Shown here in pieces: positions 49,532 to 56,605 of a DNA stretch of 56,605 nt. The stretch covers positions 1-56,605 of the forward strand of contig JAYFOA010000045.1 of the NCBI GenBank assembly GCA_034933145.1, in the 5' to 3' direction. Origin of the DNA: UBA4644 sp034933145 (GTDB lineage: Bacteria > Bacillota > Clostridia > Oscillospirales > Butyricicoccaceae). Every line of letters starts with the position of its first letter. Position 1 is the first letter of the stretch. The translations under genes and the position numbers were made by a program. The notes beneath the pieces were generated by a model. That model searched no databases and had not been told where the DNA came from. It saw nothing but the letters and a program-made list of their open reading frames with translations.

Positions 49532-51052
49532 ATGGTCGCAAAGATCCGGTCGTGCGGGCTGGTGGGGATCCGCGGTGTCAATGTTCTGTGTGAATGCGAT
49601 CTTAGCGGCGGACTGCCCAGATTCGATGTGGTAGGCCTGCCCGATCAATCGGTGAAAGAATCCCGTGACCGGGTACACGCGGCCATGAAAAATAATGGCT
49701 TTGAGTTTCCGCAGCGCCATATTACAGTGAACCTGGCCCCCGGCGAGCTCAAAAAGGAAGGGCCGGTGTACGATCTCCCGATTTTTATCGGACTTCTGTG
49801 TGCGTCACGGCAGCTTCCGACGCCGCCCGGGGATGCTTGCTTCGTTGGGGAGCTTACGCTTGAGGGGGAGCTGCGGCCGGCTTCCGGAATTTTGCCGATG
49901 GCCGCCGCGGCTCTTGAAAACGGGGCAAAAAGTATGTTCGTGCCTGCCGCCAACGCGGAGGAGGCAACGGTTGCCGGCGATCTGGTCGTCTATCCGGTGA
50001 AGAATGCGGCTCAGCTGATCGGGCACCTGCGTGGCGAAACGTGCATAGAGCCATGCAAGCCCTATGTTTTTCAGAACTGTCGGACGGAGGGGCTTGACTT
50101 TGCCGATGTCGTGGGACAGGAGGGCGTCAAACGTCCGCTGGAGATCGCTGCCGCCGGATCCCATCATGCACTTCTTATCGGACCGCCGGGCAGTGGGAAA
50201 AGCATGCTGGCAAAGCGGCTGCCATCGATTCTGCCGGATCTGACACGGGAAGAGGCCCTGGAATCCACAAAGGTTTATTCGGTGGCCGGCCTGCTGGGTG
50301 CCGGTACGCCGATGCTGGAAAACCGGCCTTTTCGCAGCCCGCATCATACGGTTTCTGCCGCGGCGCTGACCGGAGGGGGAAGCACGCCGCGGCCCGGTGA
50401 GATATCCCTGGCACACAATGGTGTGCTGTTTTTGGACGAACTGCCCGAGTTTCAGCGGGATACGTTGGAAGCCCTGCGGCAGCCGCTGGAGGACGGTGCT
50501 GTAACCGTCGTCCGCGTGGCGGGAAGCTGCCAATATCCCAGCCGCTTTATGCTTATCTGTGCCATGAACCCATGTAAATGCGGTTATTTCGGACAACTGG
50601 GCGGGCGGTGTACCTGCACCGACCAGAGTGTACGCGCCTATCGAAAGCGTATTTCCGGCCCGCTGCTGGATCGGATTGATTTGCATATCCAGGTACCCGC
50701 CGTTCCGTATGAGCATCTGCGCGACCGTACGCCCGCTGAGCCGTCCGCCTCGATTCGCACACGGGTTAACGCCGCAAGGGTGCTTCAGCTGCGCCGCTAT
50801 GAAGGACTGGGTATTTACTGCAACGCCCAACTGACACCTGCCATGATGCGGGAATGCTGTCCGCTTACACCGGCGGCACAGGAGCTGCTGCGTGCCGCCT
50901 TCGATACATTGGGCCTTTCCGCCCGTTCCTATGATCGCATTCTGAAAGTTGCCCGGACAATTGCCGACCTGGCGGGTGAAAAAGATATCGCCGCGGAGCA
51001 TGTGGCAGAAGCTATCCAGTACCGGACGCTCGACAGGGAAGCACTTTTGTAA
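49532..51052 (+). CDS. comM: YifB/ComM family AAA+ ATPase
   Basis: A 506-residue Mg-chelatase-like AAA+ protein. In naturally competent bacteria ComM is a branch-migration helicase for integrating incoming DNA. The N-terminal ChlI-like domain has RFDVVGLPDQSVKESRDRV; Walker A is LLIGPPGSGKSMLAKRL (about 206-222), Walker B GVLFLDELPEF, and the C-terminal zinc-like cysteines are in CAMNPCKCGYFG and CTC. ATG at 49532 is preceded by AAAGGAGGGG; the in-frame ATG at 49508 lies inside the upstream gene. Full length. Confidence 0.94.
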   Translation: MVAKIRSCGLVGIRGVNVLCECDLSGGLPRFDVVGLPDQSVKESRDRVHAAMKNNGFEFPQRHITVNLAPGELKKEGPVYDLPIFIGLLCASRQLPTPPGDACFVGELTLEGELRPASGILPMAAAALENGAKSMFVPAANAEEATVAGDLVVYPVKNAAQLIGHLRGETCIEPCKPYVFQNCRTEGLDFADVVGQEGVKRPLEIAAAGSHHALLIGPPGSGKSMLAKRLPSILPDLTREEALESTKVYSVAGLLGAGTPMLENRPFRSPHHTVSAAALTGGGSTPRPGEISLAHNGVLFLDELPEFQRDTLEALRQPLEDGAVTVVRVAGSCQYPSRFMLICAMNPCKCGYFGQLGGRCTCTDQSVRAYRKRISGPLLDRIDLHIQVPAVPYEHLRDRTPAEPSASIRTRVNAARVLQLRRYEGLGIYCNAQLTPAMMRECCPLTPAAQELLRAAFDTLGLSARSYDRILKVARTIADLAGEKDIAAEHVAEAIQYRTLDREALL

Positions 51053-51072
51053 TATAGTCGAATAAAAAATAC

Positions 51073-51103
51073 GCCGCCCGCGGACAGCTTATCCGCGGGC
51101 GGC
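51073..51103. terminator. hairpin after comM
   Basis: GCCGCCCGCGGA pairs perfectly with TCCGCGGGCGGC over 12 bp. There is no T run on the plus strand; on the minus strand GTATTTTTTATT follows, so it may stop read-through towards comM. Confidence 0.65.
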
Positions 51104-51104
51104 T

Positions 51105-51325
51105 GCATATACGAACATATGGCCGATTACCTTGGGTTGTCATCATTTTGTGATCATTTTCTGTGGAAAACTCTGTGGAAAATGTTCAAAACCCTTGAAA
51201 TTTCACGATTTATGGCAGTAAGACTTACTGTAATATCCTAAAATTCGCCAAAATAACAACAAATTTTCAAAACCGACAGTTTTCGTGGCTTTACAACATG
51301 GGTAATCGCATACCGATATATAATG
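51105..51325. other. AT-rich convergent gap with DnaA-box-like repeats and a palindrome
   Basis: About 220 bp without a gene. TGTGGAAAA occurs at 51162-51170 and 51174-51182, a 12-bp step, resembling paired DnaA boxes of the TTTTCCACA type. CAGTAAGACTTACTG at 51216-51230 is a perfect 7-1-7 palindrome. No coding frame, tRNA or known riboswitch is recognised. Confidence 0.5.
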
Positions 51326-51363
51326 ATCAGGGCGTCCGTTTCAGAAGAAACGGACGCCCTGAT
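51326..51363 (-). terminator. terminator of the ECF S-component gene
   Basis: ATCAGGGCGTCCGTTTC pairs perfectly over 17 bp with GAAACGGACGCCCTGAT, loop AGAA, 31 nt after the stop. The following minus-strand tract ATTATATATC is only moderately T-rich. Confidence 0.75.
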
Positions 51364-51393
51364 AAAACAATTTTGGAAAAAGGAGAGGCCGAA

Positions 51394-51927
51394 TCATTCC
51401 TTAATAGCTTTTTTGACCAGAGGCAAAACAAGGATGGCCAGCACGCCGCCGATCAGTGCGGTTACCAGCTGGGGCCAGGAAAATGCGGCGGAAACCACGG
51501 CAGCTTTCGGCGCAGGCAGGCCCAGCACGATCGGAACGATCCATTTTGCAACACCCAGCCACAAAACCAGAAATTTAATGCCGGCGGCAGCGATCAGGGC
51601 GACAGGGTACCACATTTTCCGGTCGCCGCGGTTACCCAAAAGACGCCACAGCAGCACCAACACGAAATTTCCGAGCATGATCATGGGAATGATTTGCCAC
51701 AGCGGCCCAATCCCAAACAGCTTGGCAAAAAGCGGAGAGACAATCGCCACCGTGGCGCCGGAGCTCAGCCCACAGGTCATTACGCTGACAATTAAAATCA
51801 GATTGACCGCGGAGCCGGTGACAAACTGGTTTCCCAGACCTGCCGTGGCGGCCTGTACAACCACCAAAAGTGCGACGAAGATCGCGGTACGGGTGATCCA
51901 GCGAAGAGTTTTCTTGTTCTTATCCAT
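51394..51927 (-). CDS. ECF transporter S component
   Basis: A 177-residue integral membrane protein with about five to six helices, the size of an S (substrate-capture) unit of an energy-coupling-factor vitamin transporter. ITRTAIFVALLVVVQAATAG at the N-terminus with its Arg, and GSAVNLILIVSVMTCGLSSG are family-like. It is not next to EcfA/EcfT, so it should share a common ECF module. Substrate cannot be assigned. Divergent from a Crp/Fnr gene, which may regulate it. GGAGG precedes the ATG. Confidence 0.82.
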   Translation of the reverse strand: MDKNKKTLRWITRTAIFVALLVVVQAATAGLGNQFVTGSAVNLILIVSVMTCGLSSGATVAIVSPLFAKLFGIGPLWQIIPMIMLGNFVLVLLWRLLGNRGDRKMWYPVALIAAAGIKFLVLWLGVAKWIVPIVLGLPAPKAAVVSAAFSWPQLVTALIGGVLAILVLPLVKKAIKE

Positions 51928-51998
51928 GGGAATACCTCCAATAATGTGCTTGCTTTTCTGTACAAAGTATACTATATTACCGACAGGAGGTATGTTGC

Positions 51999-52676
51999 AT
52001 GTGCAACGAAAATTTGTGGGAAGCGCATTTGGATGTTATGATGCACGCACCGTTGTTCCGGGGGATGACGGAAAAACAGATGAGGTCGCTTTTGCTGTGT
52101 ATCGGACCGATGGTAAAGAAATATAGCGCCGGGGAGCCACTCCTGCGGGAACAGGATGAGGTATCGCAGATTGGCCTGCTGCTGGCGGGGAACGCTCTGG
52201 CCAGTCAGACCGACTGGTCCGGCCGGCGTTCTGTGACGGCAGAACTGGCGTCGGGCAGCGTTTTTGCCGACGTGCTCGCCGCAGGAGAGCATATGAGAAG
52301 TCCGGTCACCGTTACGGCGGTATCCTCGTGTACTGCGCTGTTTCTGTCCTATGAGCGGGTGCTGCGCCGATGCGCCGGAGCCTGTGAGGGACATTCACTC
52401 CTGCTTGAAAACCTGCTGGTGAGCATCGCGGAGAAGTATTTTTCCCTGCAGGAAAGGATTGACTGTCTCGTCCGTCCATCACTGCGGGAAAAGCTGCTCC
52501 AGTATCTGCGGGGACAGGCAGAGAAGGCTGGCGCAGACGTGTTTTCTGTCCCCTTCGACCGGGCGGCGCTGGCCGATTATCTCAATGCGGATCGCAGCGC
52601 TTTGTCGCGGGAGCTGTCACATTTGAAGCATGAAGGCGTGCTGGATTATTATAAAAACAGCTTTCGTCTGCTATGA
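51999..52676 (+). CDS. Crp/Fnr family transcriptional regulator
   Basis: A 225-residue regulator. An N-terminal cyclic-nucleotide-like beta roll (about 20-125; LLREQDEVSQIGLLLAGNAL, ELASGSVFADVLAAG), a dimer helix (about 130-155) and a C-terminal HTH with FDRAALADYLNADRSALSREL. Cysteines (C2, C34, C109, C126, C130 and C155 by position) are scattered rather than arranged as an FNR cluster, so the signal is unknown. ATG has ACAGGAGG at 8 nt. The divergent ECF gene is the nearest candidate target. Confidence 0.88.
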   Translation: MCNENLWEAHLDVMMHAPLFRGMTEKQMRSLLLCIGPMVKKYSAGEPLLREQDEVSQIGLLLAGNALASQTDWSGRRSVTAELASGSVFADVLAAGEHMRSPVTVTAVSSCTALFLSYERVLRRCAGACEGHSLLLENLLVSIAEKYFSLQERIDCLVRPSLREKLLQYLRGQAEKAGADVFSVPFDRAALADYLNADRSALSRELSHLKHEGVLDYYKNSFRLL

Positions 52677-52791
52677 AAGGTCTGACCGTTTGATAAAGTC
52701 CTTTTGAGAATAAGCCGGGGAATCTATCGTAAAGAATCGTTAAGATCTTAGACAGGCACGGGGACCTCATCAAATACATCTGACGATCAAG

Positions 52792-52821
52792 AAAACTGCC
52801 GTCCATTCGGACGGCAGTTTT
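52792..52821 (+). terminator. terminator downstream of the Crp/Fnr gene
   Basis: AAAACTGCCGTCC-ATTC-GGACGGCAGTTTT, a 13-bp perfect stem with A/T arms on both sides, about 115 nt after the stop. Confidence 0.85.
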
Positions 52822-53006
52822 GGTTTGCCAGAAAATCATTCAGCGCCAACGATTAGTACGGGAAGATGATAAATAGTCATTTTCAGCAATATGCATAAAG
52901 AAATACCGTAGATCATTCTGCTCAAAAAAGCAGAATGGTTGGCAGCGCGGCAAACGACGCGCATCAAACGCAGAAGCATTTACTGCCTGAAGTCCTACGG
53001 CGGCGT
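52822..53006. other. intergenic stretch with one hairpin
   Basis: CATTCTGCT pairs with AGCAGAATG at 52914-52937 around a CAAAAA loop, without a T tail. Together with 52677-52791 this makes a gene-free gap of about 330 bp apart from the terminator. Nothing else is recognised. Confidence 0.4.
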
Positions 53007-53657
53007 TCATTTTGACAGCTGCCGCCCTGTATGGTCGATTGAGTAATCGCCGCAGATGAGCAGTTGGGATACCGGCACGATGGCATAGCCCTTTTGAATC
53101 AGCCCGTTGATGACGGAAGGCAGAGCGGCGGGCGTATTCTGTGCCGCATTGTGGAACAGGATGATTGATCCGGGCTGGACACGGGAAAGGACCCGCTTGC
53201 AGATATTCTCCGGCGTAGGATTCTTCCAGTCCAAACTGTCTACATCCCACTGGATAGGTTCCATCCCCAGGCCGCGTACGGTCAGGATTACCTTATCGTT
53301 ATAATCCCCGTAGGGGGGGCGGAACAGGACCGGACGCACGCCGGTGAGCGCCTCGATTTTATCATTGCAGGTATTCAGCTGTGCGGTCATTTCATCGGTG
53401 CTGAGCTTTGTGAAATATGGATGATCGTTGGAGTGATTCATGATCTCGTGACCTGCGTCAGCCAGCGCCTTTACAGATTCCGGATATTTGTCTACCCATT
53501 CGCCAACGACAAAAAACGTGGCTTTGATGTTGTATTTTCCGAGAATGTCAATCAGCTGTTGGGTGTCCTCGTTCCCCCACGGTGAGGGAAATATGCGGCA
53601 TGCGCCGCTGCTGGACGTGAACGGGACGGGTGCGGTTACAATATACTGGAATATCAT
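53007..53657 (-). pseudogene. 5'-truncated polysaccharide deacetylase (NodB-like)
   Basis: From about residue 33 the frame is a clean deacetylase homologue: WGNEDTQQLIDILGKYN, FFVVGEWVDKYPES, the metal histidines in MNHSNDHPYFT, RPPYGDYND, QWDVDSLDWKNP and IILFHN. The catalytic FDDG/SFDAAWG strand is lost: FPSPWG stands there, so the essential Asp is absent, as are the signal helix and promoter. The only ATG (53657) lacks a ribosome-binding site and touches a terminator-like hairpin at 53660-53691. The rest has no stop or frameshift, so the damage looks recent. Relatives act on peptidoglycan or in sporulation (PdaA/PdaB type). Confidence 0.65.
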
Positions 53658-53659
53658 GT

Positions 53660-53691
53660 ATAAAAGAAACCGGCAAGCCGGTTTCTTTTAT
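53660..53691. terminator. terminator-like hairpin at the broken deacetylase end
   Basis: ATAAAAGAAACCGGC pairs perfectly with GCCGGTTTCTTTTAT (loop CAAG within the GC top). A/T-rich arms allow termination on either strand, yet no gene reads into it from either side. Confidence 0.8.
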
Positions 53692-53786
53692 ATGTCAGCG
53701 AGGTTCTATCCAGACGTCGGAGAAGGAAAAGTTTGCCTGGGCAGGAATCCCCGCAGGCGAGGCATATGAAGGGAGGAGGGTATTTC

Positions 53787-55607
53787 ATGCAGAAGACGAC
53801 ATGTGTCAGCCTTTGTATGATTGTGCGTGATGAGGAGCGTTTTATCAGGCAGTGCCTTGAGAGTGTAAAGGAGATCGTCGACGAAATGATCGTAGTGGAT
53901 ACGGGATCTGTTGACGGTACTGTGGGTATTGCAGAAGGGCTGGGCGCATCCGTATATTATTATGCCTGGAATAACAGCTTCAGCGACGCACGAAATTTTG
54001 CTATTGGCAAAGCGACGGGTGATTGGCTTTTGCTTATGGACGCCGACGAACAGTTTGAAAAAGCAGACCGGGAAAAGTTTTTTGAACTGCTTTCTGCGCC
54101 GGAAGTCGATGGGTATTATTTCACCATGTTAAATTATGCGGGAAAGGGCGAGCGGGGACGCTATACAATGCACAGCGCGCTACGGCTGCTGCGAAACAAT
54201 GGAAACTATCGGTTTGTCGGGGAGATCCATGAGCAAATCGTTCGGATCGATCAGACACCGGTTTTGCATAACGCGTTTATAAAATCGGATGTCAGACTTC
54301 ATCATTATGGGTATCTGGAAGAAGTGATCAGGGAAAAGAAGAAAGGACAGCGCAACCTTCCGATGCTGCTGCGTGCTGTGGAGCAGGAGCCGCACAATGC
54401 GTTTTATCGGTTCAATCTGGCGAACGAATATGTGGCGGCGGAGGCATATGAACCGGCGCTGGAGGCCTATGAAAAGGCCTATGCGGCAATGGATCCCGCG
54501 ATGGCCTACGCGCCTCATCTGGTATATCGCCGCGCCATGACGTACGGCCTGCTCGGACGGAATCGGGAGGCAATCGCCGCCGCAGCCGAGGGTCTTGCGG
54601 TTTTTCCTGCCTTTACCGATCTCGAATTCCTGCGCGGGATGACCTACTGCCGGTGGGGAAGGTATACACTGGGCATCGAAAGCTTTACTCGCTGCATTCA
54701 GATGGGAGACGCGCCGCGGGCACTGCAGCTTTTTGAGGGTGGGGCAACGACACGGCCGTATACCTGGCTTGGGAATGTCTATGCCCGCTTTTACGATTAT
54801 GAAAAGGCGGCAGGCTTTTATCAGAAGGCGCTGCTTGCAGACCCGACGCAGCGTCGGAACCTGTACAATCTTGGCGACTGTCTCGGCAAACTGTATCAGG
54901 ACAAGACAAAAACGGCGGATGCCATTCGGAAGCTGTTCGCCGATACGACCTATTTTCCAAATCAAATTGTACTGGCTGACCTTCTGATCTGTCAGCGACT
55001 GTATGAAGAGGCTGAGCATATACTGAAAACCATGAAAGAAAAAGAAGAATATGAAAAAGATCACAAATTTATTACTGCAAAGTTGTACTTTTATACTGGA
55101 AGACATGAGGAAGCGCGGGGGCTTTTTGAGTCTCTTTTCAGCGGCGGCACACAGGGGAGTGTTCTGCAGAATATCAGCGGAGAGAGTGCTGAATACCTCT
55201 TTTTGCTGCATCTGATCTCTAAAAGTGAGGAGGCGGAGAAATGCTTCGGCTATATCGAGACCTTCTGCGGAAAAGGCATGCTTCTATTGTGCCGGCAGAT
55301 TCTTTCCCTGATGGAAGGGACGGCAGAGCCAATGACCCTGAAAAGCGAAGACTGGAAAGAAGTCAAAAGCGGTTTTGCCAGATTGCTCCTTAAGCTGCTT
55401 GACGGAAGGGAGCGCAGCCTGTTTGAAAAACTGCTGCGTGTGCTGGATTATGTCGACACCAGCGATGTACTGGTGTTTTTGGGGAGCGTCTATCACACTG
55501 GCGGGTATGACGACTTGGCGGTGCAACAGGCGATCCGGTCTGTGAGAGAATTCGGTTATATTGACGAGGCAGGTGTGGAGCTGCTGATGCTTGCCTATCG
55601 AAAATGA
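53787..55607 (+). CDS. family 2 glycosyltransferase with TPR repeats
   Basis: A 606-residue protein. The GT-A domain (1 to about 190) begins SLCMIVRDEERFIRQCLESV, has VVDTGSVDGTVGIAEGLGA and the metal-binding MDADEQF (DxD), and ends with FVGEIHEQI. From about 190 helical tetratricopeptide-like repeats run to the C-terminus (NAFYRFNLANEYVAAEAYEP; YTWLGNVYARFYDYEKAAGF). Such GT2-TPR proteins glycosylate peptides or surface proteins in some Firmicutes (SunS-like). ATG at 53787 has GGAGGAGGG; the longer frame to 53733 is rejected. No promoter is obvious. Confidence 0.86.
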   Translation: MQKTTCVSLCMIVRDEERFIRQCLESVKEIVDEMIVVDTGSVDGTVGIAEGLGASVYYYAWNNSFSDARNFAIGKATGDWLLLMDADEQFEKADREKFFELLSAPEVDGYYFTMLNYAGKGERGRYTMHSALRLLRNNGNYRFVGEIHEQIVRIDQTPVLHNAFIKSDVRLHHYGYLEEVIREKKKGQRNLPMLLRAVEQEPHNAFYRFNLANEYVAAEAYEPALEAYEKAYAAMDPAMAYAPHLVYRRAMTYGLLGRNREAIAAAAEGLAVFPAFTDLEFLRGMTYCRWGRYTLGIESFTRCIQMGDAPRALQLFEGGATTRPYTWLGNVYARFYDYEKAAGFYQKALLADPTQRRNLYNLGDCLGKLYQDKTKTADAIRKLFADTTYFPNQIVLADLLICQRLYEEAEHILKTMKEKEEYEKDHKFITAKLYFYTGRHEEARGLFESLFSGGTQGSVLQNISGESAEYLFLLHLISKSEEAEKCFGYIETFCGKGMLLLCRQILSLMEGTAEPMTLKSEDWKEVKSGFARLLLKLLDGRERSLFEKLLRVLDYVDTSDVLVFLGSVYHTGGYDDLAVQQAIRSVREFGYIDEAGVELLMLAYRK

Positions 55608-55798
55608 GAAGGCATTAAGGTACCTCTTTATTTCCATTTACGGGTCAGAAATTTTTGATTGCCGGATGGAATAAGAAGTCAGCGGATGATTGCTTTTTCG
55701 GCTGAATATACGGTGAAAATGCGATATTCCCGAACTTCCTGCAGAAAACTGGGAATAGTCATAAGCTGAGCCAAACTCGGTAAAAATGCAGGACAACC
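55608..55798. other. gap after the GT2-TPR gene
   Basis: About 190 bp with one loose 7-bp inverted repeat (TATTCCC/GGGAATA near 55726-55758). No gene or promoter is convincing. Confidence 0.35.
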
Positions 55799-55834
55799 TC
55801 AAAACAGGAGGCGCCAAAGCGCCTCCTGTTTTGA
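55799..55834. terminator. bidirectional terminator between GT2-TPR and motB genes
   Basis: TCAAAACAGGAGGCGC pairs perfectly over 16 bp with GCGCCTCCTGTTTTGA, loop CAAA, between convergent genes. The 160 bp from here to the motB stop hold nothing recognisable. Confidence 0.85.
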
Positions 55835-55995
55835 AAAGAGAGGTATATTTTTACCACCCGGCAGAGCGCGGAAAATCGCTCCCGTCGTGTGCGGGGGGAT
55901 GCCGGGCCTGTTTGGGAAGATTTCTGCGCTGCGGCCGGATGCAGCACGTTCACGCTTGCGACCTTTGGAAACCGGGGGATCGCTCTAGGACTGTA

Positions 55996-56605
55996 TCAGC
56001 CGCCAAAGGTTTCTTCCAGAGCATCTGTTGTCAGCCGATTAACCTTGATCTCCACCCGCCGGTTGTCCGATCGGCCTTCTTCCGTTGTATTGTCGCCCAC
56101 CGGGTCATAATGAGAGTAGCCGGCAATTTCCATTTTGGACTGAACGAACCCGCAGTTTTTCACAAGATATTTGAGGACCGATATTGCCCGGTCGGAAGAG
56201 AGCTCCCATGCAAAGAAATTATTGTTGGAATTGGACTCGTCACTGATTTGCGCCGTATGTCCGCCGATTTCGATGCTCTGTATGTACGGATCCACCTCGA
56301 TCAGCAGCTTGCCCACATAGGCGAGCACATCGATACCGACTTGACGCATTTCTGCGCTGTCGGGATAAAACAACACGCTATTTTTAAACTTGAACTTGAT
56401 ATAGGCATCTTCTTTTTCCAGGTCGATTAGACTGGAGTATCCTTGCGCCTCTATACCGGTCTTTAGACGCTCATAAAGAGCATCAAACTGCGCGGCGGAC
56501 TCGTTCTGCGCGGTGTCTTCAGGGGCGCTTGGGGTTTCCGGTGTTTCAGAGTCTTCCGGAATATCGATAATTCCATTATCCGATGCTCCACCAGACTCTA
56601 CCTGG
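55996..56605 (-). CDS. motB: MotB/OmpA-type flagellar motor protein, 5' end outside the window
   Basis: About 202 C-terminal residues are inside the window. An acidic, Pro/Ser-rich linker (ESGGASDNG, EDSETPETPS) leads to a helix ending in LIDLEKEDAYIKFKFKNS and the OmpA-like peptidoglycan-binding domain with LFYPDSAEMRQ, IEIGGHTAQISD, FFAWELSSDRAISVLKYL and RSDNRRVEIKVNRL. WELSSxRA favours MotB over a generic OmpA protein. The family GHTD reads GHTA, losing an Asp that contacts peptidoglycan in OmpA. The membrane helix and proton channel Asp would lie beyond the right edge, so MotB is likely but not proven. Confidence 0.8.
   Translation of the reverse strand, partial: QVESGGASDNGIIDIPEDSETPETPSAPEDTAQNESAAQFDALYERLKTGIEAQGYSSLIDLEKEDAYIKFKFKNSVLFYPDSAEMRQVGIDVLAYVGKLLIEVDPYIQSIEIGGHTAQISDESNSNNNFFAWELSSDRAISVLKYLVKNCGFVQSKMEIAGYSHYDPVGDNTTEEGRSDNRRVEIKVNRLTTDALEETFGG

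Noticed and set aside
51105..51325. Chromosomal replication origin
   Set aside because: Only two DnaA-box-like sites are seen, and neither dnaA, dnaN nor rpmH is nearby; kept only as a site worth checking.
51999..52676. FNR-type oxygen sensor
   Set aside because: Cysteines are present but not in the N-terminal C-x2-C-x5-C arrangement with a distant fourth Cys, so an iron-sulphur sensor cannot be claimed.

Overview
The window reads as chromosome of a GC-rich, spore-forming, anaerobic Firmicute, most likely a clostridium of the Oscillospiraceae/Ruminococcaceae type. The reasons are the dipicolinate synthase pair dpaA-dpaB, an addB-addA pair, the Gram-positive dgt-dnaG-rpoD sigma operon, pyruvate:ferredoxin oxidoreductase, an ECF transporter S component, a type II pantothenate kinase, a CsaB-type cell-wall pyruvyl transferase, and frequent TTG/GTG starts behind strong AGGAGG sites. 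GC looks close to 55-60 % by eye (not counted). No rRNA, tRNA, CRISPR array, insertion sequence or prophage was recognised, and most of the window is ordinary core genome.

Layout. 1-5 kb: 3' truncated murC with a HAD phosphatase upstream (minus), dpaAB (plus), a DEAD-box RNA helicase (minus). 5-12.4 kb: addB-addA-GNAT. 12.4-22.8 kb: parvulin foldase (minus), rpmE, hflX-yigZ, then dgt-dnaG-rpoD followed by an RdgB-like pyrophosphatase, a HAD hydrolase and a GNAT. 22.9-27.5 kb: PadR regulator with a membrane-anchored repeat protein, then glutamate dehydrogenase and two-subunit serine dehydratase. 27.5-35.7 kb: a minus operon (chorismate-mutase/ACT protein, HD hydrolase, YcxB-like protein) divergent from threonine aldolase, then a TSCPD protein, asnS-coaW-aminotransferase-GNAT and a small conserved protein. 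35.9-43.3 kb (mostly minus): NatAB-type ABC exporter, a small membrane protein in an AT-rich patch, and a four-gene unit GT4-CsaB fusion/ychF/DUF1624/TPR protein. 43.4-56.6 kb: GDPD-GNAT, PFOR, membrane protein-comM, ECF S component divergent from a Crp/Fnr regulator, a 5' broken polysaccharide deacetylase, a TPR glycosyltransferase and a 5' truncated motB.

How genes work together. Glutamate dehydrogenase, serine dehydratase, threonine aldolase and PFOR fit amino-acid fermentation through 2-oxoacids and pyruvate. dgt-dnaG-rpoD couples dNTP control, priming and housekeeping transcription. The GT4-CsaB fusion points to pyruvylated secondary wall polymer, the usual anchor for SLH-domain surface proteins. 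Many minus/plus gene pairs share short divergent promoter regions with near-consensus sigma-A boxes and 17-bp spacers.

No clearly novel multi-gene system stands out. The best leads are the GT4-CsaB fusion, the chorismate mutase-ACT protein with a decayed dehydratase core, an AT-rich convergent gap with DnaA-box-like repeats, a self-contained small membrane-protein unit in an AT-rich patch, a possible attenuator before hflX, and the broken deacetylase whose 5' end meets a terminator-like hairpin.
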